Below are positions 55,023-57,376 of a DNA stretch of 57,376 nt, one piece after another. Positions within the stretch are counted from its first letter, which is position 1. Every line of letters starts with the position of its first letter. The DNA comes from Alphaproteobacteria bacterium HGW-Alphaproteobacteria-1. GTDB taxonomy: Bacteria; Pseudomonadota; Alphaproteobacteria; Rhodobacterales; Rhodobacteraceae. The translations under genes and the position numbers were made by a program. The notes under the pieces were generated by a model, which saw nothing but the letters and a program-made list of their open reading frames with translations, was not told the DNA's origin and searched no databases. Where the stretch lies: positions 1 to 57,376 of the forward strand of contig PHEQ01000018.1 of NCBI GenBank assembly GCA_002842985.1, written 5' to 3'.

Positions 55023-55918
55023 CGGGGGGCCGTCGTGCGAGGGGTCTTGGCGGTGGCACGCGTCACGGCGGCGACCACGTCATCGGCATGGGCCGCAATC
55101 TCCACCCCGGCGGCGCGCAGGCGCGCGATCTTGTCCGCCGCCGTGCCGCCCCCCAGAACCGAGAGCGTGCCCGCATGGCCCATCCGCCGCCCGCGCGGTG
55201 CGTGCCGCCCGACCACGAGGGCGACTACCGGCTTGCCGTAATCAACCGTTTCGAGATAGGCAGCGGCCTCTTCCTCGCCGCGCCCGCCGATCTCGCCGAT
55301 GAGCACGACCGCCTCGGTCTCGGGATCGTCGCGGAACGCCTTGAGACATTCGACAAAGCCCACGCCATGCATCGTGTCGCCGCCGATACCCACGGTGGTG
55401 GACTGGCCCAGCCCGGCCTTGCTGCATTGCGCCAGGATCTCGGAGGTGAGCGAGGCCGAGCGCGAGGCGATGCCGATATGGCCGGGCAGGGCATTGACGG
55501 TGGGCATGACGCCGATCTTGCACTGTCCGGGGGTCAGGATGCCCTGGGAATTGGGGCCGATCAGAACCGTGTCGGTGCCCGCAAGCGCCTGTTTGACGCG
55601 GCTCATGTCATGTTGCGGCACGCGCTCGGTCACGCAGACCACCACGCCGATTCCGGCCTCGATGGCCTCGATCATCGCAGGCCCGGCCTGCGGTGCGGGC
55701 ACGATCACGAGGCTGGCATTGGCCTCGGTCGCATCGACCGCCTCGCGCACGGTGTCAAAGAGCGGCAGGCCGATATGGCTGCTTCCGCCCTTGCCGGGAC
55801 GCACGCCGCCCAGACAGGTCGTGCCATAGCGGATCGCCTCATCGGTGTAGAACGTGCCCGACCGCCCGGTCATGCCCTGCACGATGAGCCGCGTTTCGGA
55901 ATTGACAAAGATCGCCAT
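55019..55918 (-). CDS. sucD: Succinate-CoA ligase-like alpha subunit
   Basis: A 299-residue protein that binds CoA and carries the phosphohistidine of ADP- or GDP-forming acyl-CoA ligases. The N-terminal CoA-binding Rossmann region reads [22 protein letters not shown], the active-site stretch [14 protein letters not shown], and the phosphohistidine lies in [16 protein letters not shown]. The sequence is clearly not the most typical SucD (it begins [10 protein letters not shown]), so malate, or another dicarboxylate, is as likely as succinate. The start overlaps the sucC stop (ATGA), and its stop overlaps the oxidoreductase start. Confidence 0.88.
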   Translation of the reverse strand: MAIFVNSETRLIVQGMTGRSGTFYTDEAIRYGTTCLGGVRPGKGGSSHIGLPLFDTVREAVDATEANASLVIVPAPQAGPAMIEAIEAGIGVVVCVTERVPQHDMSRVKQALAGTDTVLIGPNSQGILTPGQCKIGVMPTVNALPGHIGIASRSASLTSEILAQCSKAGLGQSTTVGIGGDTMHGVGFVECLKAFRDDPETEAVVLIGEIGGRGEEEAAAYLETVDYGKPVVALVVGRHAPRGRRMGHAGTLSVLGGGTAADKIARLRAAGVEIAAHADDVVAAVTRATAKTPRTTAPR

Positions 55919-57093
55919 CAGCGTGCCCTCCCCTGACCTGCGAGCGCGACCACGCGGCCAATGGCGGCGGTGATTGTGTCGCAGCTTTCGACCGGCACCT
56001 TGCGTTCTCGCAGGATGCGATGCCCCCAATCCGCGTGTTTGCCGGACATGTAGGCAATGACCGGCAGTTTGCGCGCTGCCTTGGCATAGGCAAAGTTGAC
56101 CCCCTCCGCGACCGTATCGGCCGTGGTCATGCCGCCGCCATGGATCGTCAGAAGGATCGCCGTCACCCGGCCGTCGCCCAGCAGGATCTCGATACCGCGC
56201 GCCACGTCCATGCTGGTGGCGGTGGTGCGGATATCCATGAAATTCGCAGGCTTGCCGCCCGCATCCACGAGCATGTCATTGGTGGCAAGTCCCAGCCCCG
56301 CGCCATTGGCGACCACGCCGATATTGCCCTCGAGCCGCACGAGGTTGATGTTGTGGCGCGCCGCCGCCAATTCATCGGCGGGGGCGGGGCGCTCGGCCAC
56401 CATCGAGGCGAATTCGGGGCGGCGAAAGCCCGCATTGGGGTCGATCGCCACCTTGGCATCAACCGCGATCCAGCGACCGTCGCGGGTGCGGGCAAAGGGG
56501 TTGATCTCGACAAGGGTCATGTCGTTGTCAATGAAGGCGCGGCGCGCGGCGAAGATCGCGTCAAGCGCGCCGTCCTGCGCCTCGGTGAGGCCGACGCCAG
56601 AGAGGAATTCCGCGATCCGCGCGCGCGCCTCGGCGCTGTCTTCTGGCAAGAGGCAGCCTTGGGCGATGCTCTCGTCCATGCGGGCGCGTTGCTCGAACTC
56701 GACACCGCCCGCGCCCGAGGCCAGCAGCATCGGCGCGCCGCTCGACGGATCGAGCGCGATGGCGACAAAGCAGCTTTGAGCGATGTCGATGGCCGCCTCG
56801 ACATGGACCAGCCCTACGGTTTCGCCCGCCGGTCCGGTCTGATCGGTGACAAGGACGCTGCCCAGCAGGCGGCCCGCCTCCTGCGCCACCGCCGAGGGGG
56901 TCGCGGCGAACCTTATGCCGCCCGCAAGGCCGCGCCCGCCTGCACCGATCTGGGCCTTGACCACGTATTTATGGGCCTCGATCTCCTTGCAGAAGCGCTG
57001 CGCCTCCTCCGGGCTGCGAGCCTGGCGTCCGTCCGGGACCGAGACGCCATATTGCGCGAGCAATTCCTTGGACTGGTATTCCGCAAGAAACAT
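55918..57093 (-). CDS. sucC: Succinate-CoA ligase-like beta subunit
   Basis: A 391-residue ATP-grasp subunit. Start MFLAEYQSKELLAQYGVSVP is recognisably SucC-like, followed by VVKAQIGAGGRGLAGGI. The nucleotide and magnesium region includes LVEINPFARTRDGRW and ALDAK-type AVDAKVAID. The C-terminal part includes NGAGLGLATNDMLVDAGG. The ribosome-binding site AGGAGGAGG stands seven bases before ATG 57093. As with sucD, the sequence is divergent and the substrate is not certain. The promoter and a TGGTATACCA dyad lie directly upstream. Confidence 0.88.
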   Translation of the reverse strand: MFLAEYQSKELLAQYGVSVPDGRQARSPEEAQRFCKEIEAHKYVVKAQIGAGGRGLAGGIRFAATPSAVAQEAGRLLGSVLVTDQTGPAGETVGLVHVEAAIDIAQSCFVAIALDPSSGAPMLLASGAGGVEFEQRARMDESIAQGCLLPEDSAEARARIAEFLSGVGLTEAQDGALDAIFAARRAFIDNDMTLVEINPFARTRDGRWIAVDAKVAIDPNAGFRRPEFASMVAERPAPADELAAARHNINLVRLEGNIGVVANGAGLGLATNDMLVDAGGKPANFMDIRTTATSMDVARGIEILLGDGRVTAILLTIHGGGMTTADTVAEGVNFAYAKAARKLPVIAYMSGKHADWGHRILRERKVPVESCDTITAAIGRVVALAGQGRAR

Positions 57094-57122
57094 GGGGCGC
57101 CTCCTCCTCTGGCCTGTTTCTG

Positions 57123-57150
57123 TGGTATACCAGAAACCACAATAAGTCAA
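57123..57150 (-). promoter_or_regulatory. Candidate promoter with TGGTATACCA dyad before sucC
   Basis: On the minus strand TTGACT (57150-57145) is followed 15 bases later by TATACC (57129-57124), inside the perfect dyad TGGTATACCA (57123-57132). Flanking GTTTC and GAAAC extend it asymmetrically. Dyads of this form are common operators of GntR/FCD regulators, and it overlaps the -10 region, so repression is plausible. Confidence 0.5.
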
Positions 57151-57201
57151 CGTCGCGACGCAGGGACAAGGCCTCCCGGCGCGTCGGTCATGTCTTTGGC
57201 C

Positions 57202-57376
57202 TCAGCCGATGGTCTTCAGCACGGCCTCGCCGAGGCCAGCGGGGCTTTGGGCGACGGTGATTCCGGCGGATTTCATTGCCTCAAGCTCCTTGGGGTCCTC
57301 TTCGGTGGTGTCGCGCAACTCGGCAATGTCCGCATGGCGGTAGATGGCGTTGGAATCGAACCCCATCTTGGCGTCG
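57202..57376 (-). pseudogene. Fused SucC-SucD relic (partial, continues past the edge)
   Basis: A frame entering from the right edge has 57 codons before TGA. Its first part, [20 protein letters not shown] followed by [13 protein letters not shown], matches the middle of a SucC-like beta subunit. The rest, [19 protein letters not shown] with LKTIG, matches the extreme C-terminus of a SucD-like alpha subunit. In normal genes these parts are separated by the end of sucC and most of sucD, so a deletion has joined them in frame. Whether the upstream part of sucC is intact cannot be seen. The divergent but complete sucC-sucD pair lies just downstream on the same strand. Assembly error or chimaera cannot be excluded. 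Confidence 0.6.

Noticed and set aside
1..57376. CRISPR arrays, tRNA or rRNA genes, insertion-sequence ends
   Set aside because: I saw no repeat-spacer periodicity, no cloverleaf or rRNA sequence, and no transposase or terminal inverted repeats.

Overview
The window looks like chromosomal DNA of a marine alphaproteobacterium of the Rhodobacteraceae (Roseobacter group). The reasons are high GC with dense ATGA/TGATG-coupled genes, family-typical proteins (DUF2484 after murC, DUF1467 after mce, AcuI, DUF2853), an mraZ leader resembling the Rhodobacter UpsM region, and a cobalamin riboswitch feeding a btu/cbiZ salvage operon. No rRNA, tRNA, CRISPR array, prophage or insertion sequence was seen.

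Layout. 1-17 kb is mostly housekeeping: a MarR regulator, ahcY with a folded leader, a FkbM methyltransferase, carB, pabB, cfa, aspS, an orphan receiver protein, methylmalonyl-CoA epimerase and small membrane proteins. aspS carries a low-GC in-frame insert of about 60 codons. 17.3-24.9 kb is the first half of the division/cell-wall cluster on the minus strand (mraZ-rsmH-ftsL-ftsI-murE-murF-mraY), preceded by a long leader with an intrinsic terminator. 25.5-31.4 kb is accessory: a PepSY membrane protein with a small cysteine-containing partner, acuI, a 47-codon relic that looks like the C-terminus of DMSP demethylase DmdA, a DUF1326/DUF2182 pair, and a divergent GntR/FCD regulator whose start codon abuts a perfect 26-bp palindrome. 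32.9-37.0 kb resumes the cell-wall cluster on the plus strand (ftsW-murG-murC-DUF2484). murD is missing from between the halves and murB does not follow DUF2484.

38.1-45.8 kb is one apparent operon for corrinoid uptake and remodelling: riboswitch, btuB, btuF, btuC, btuD, cbiZ, then its own exbB-exbD-exbD-tonB energiser. 45.9-50.8 kb holds NnrU, an MsbA-like exporter and a polysaccharide co-polymerase/tyrosine autokinase. 51.3-57.4 kb contains pckA and a succinate-CoA-ligase-like pair with a quinone oxidoreductase. It is flanked by two decayed loci: a formate dehydrogenase alpha-subunit remnant with large internal deletions, and, at the window edge, a sequence in which a SucC-like segment is fused to a SucD-like C-terminus.

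Three features stand out: the insert in aspS, the set of remnants of carbon metabolism genes (dmdA, fdhA, sucC/sucD), and the regulated accessory block around DUF1326/DUF2182. Family names and functions are from recognition of the translated sequence only; no search was run.
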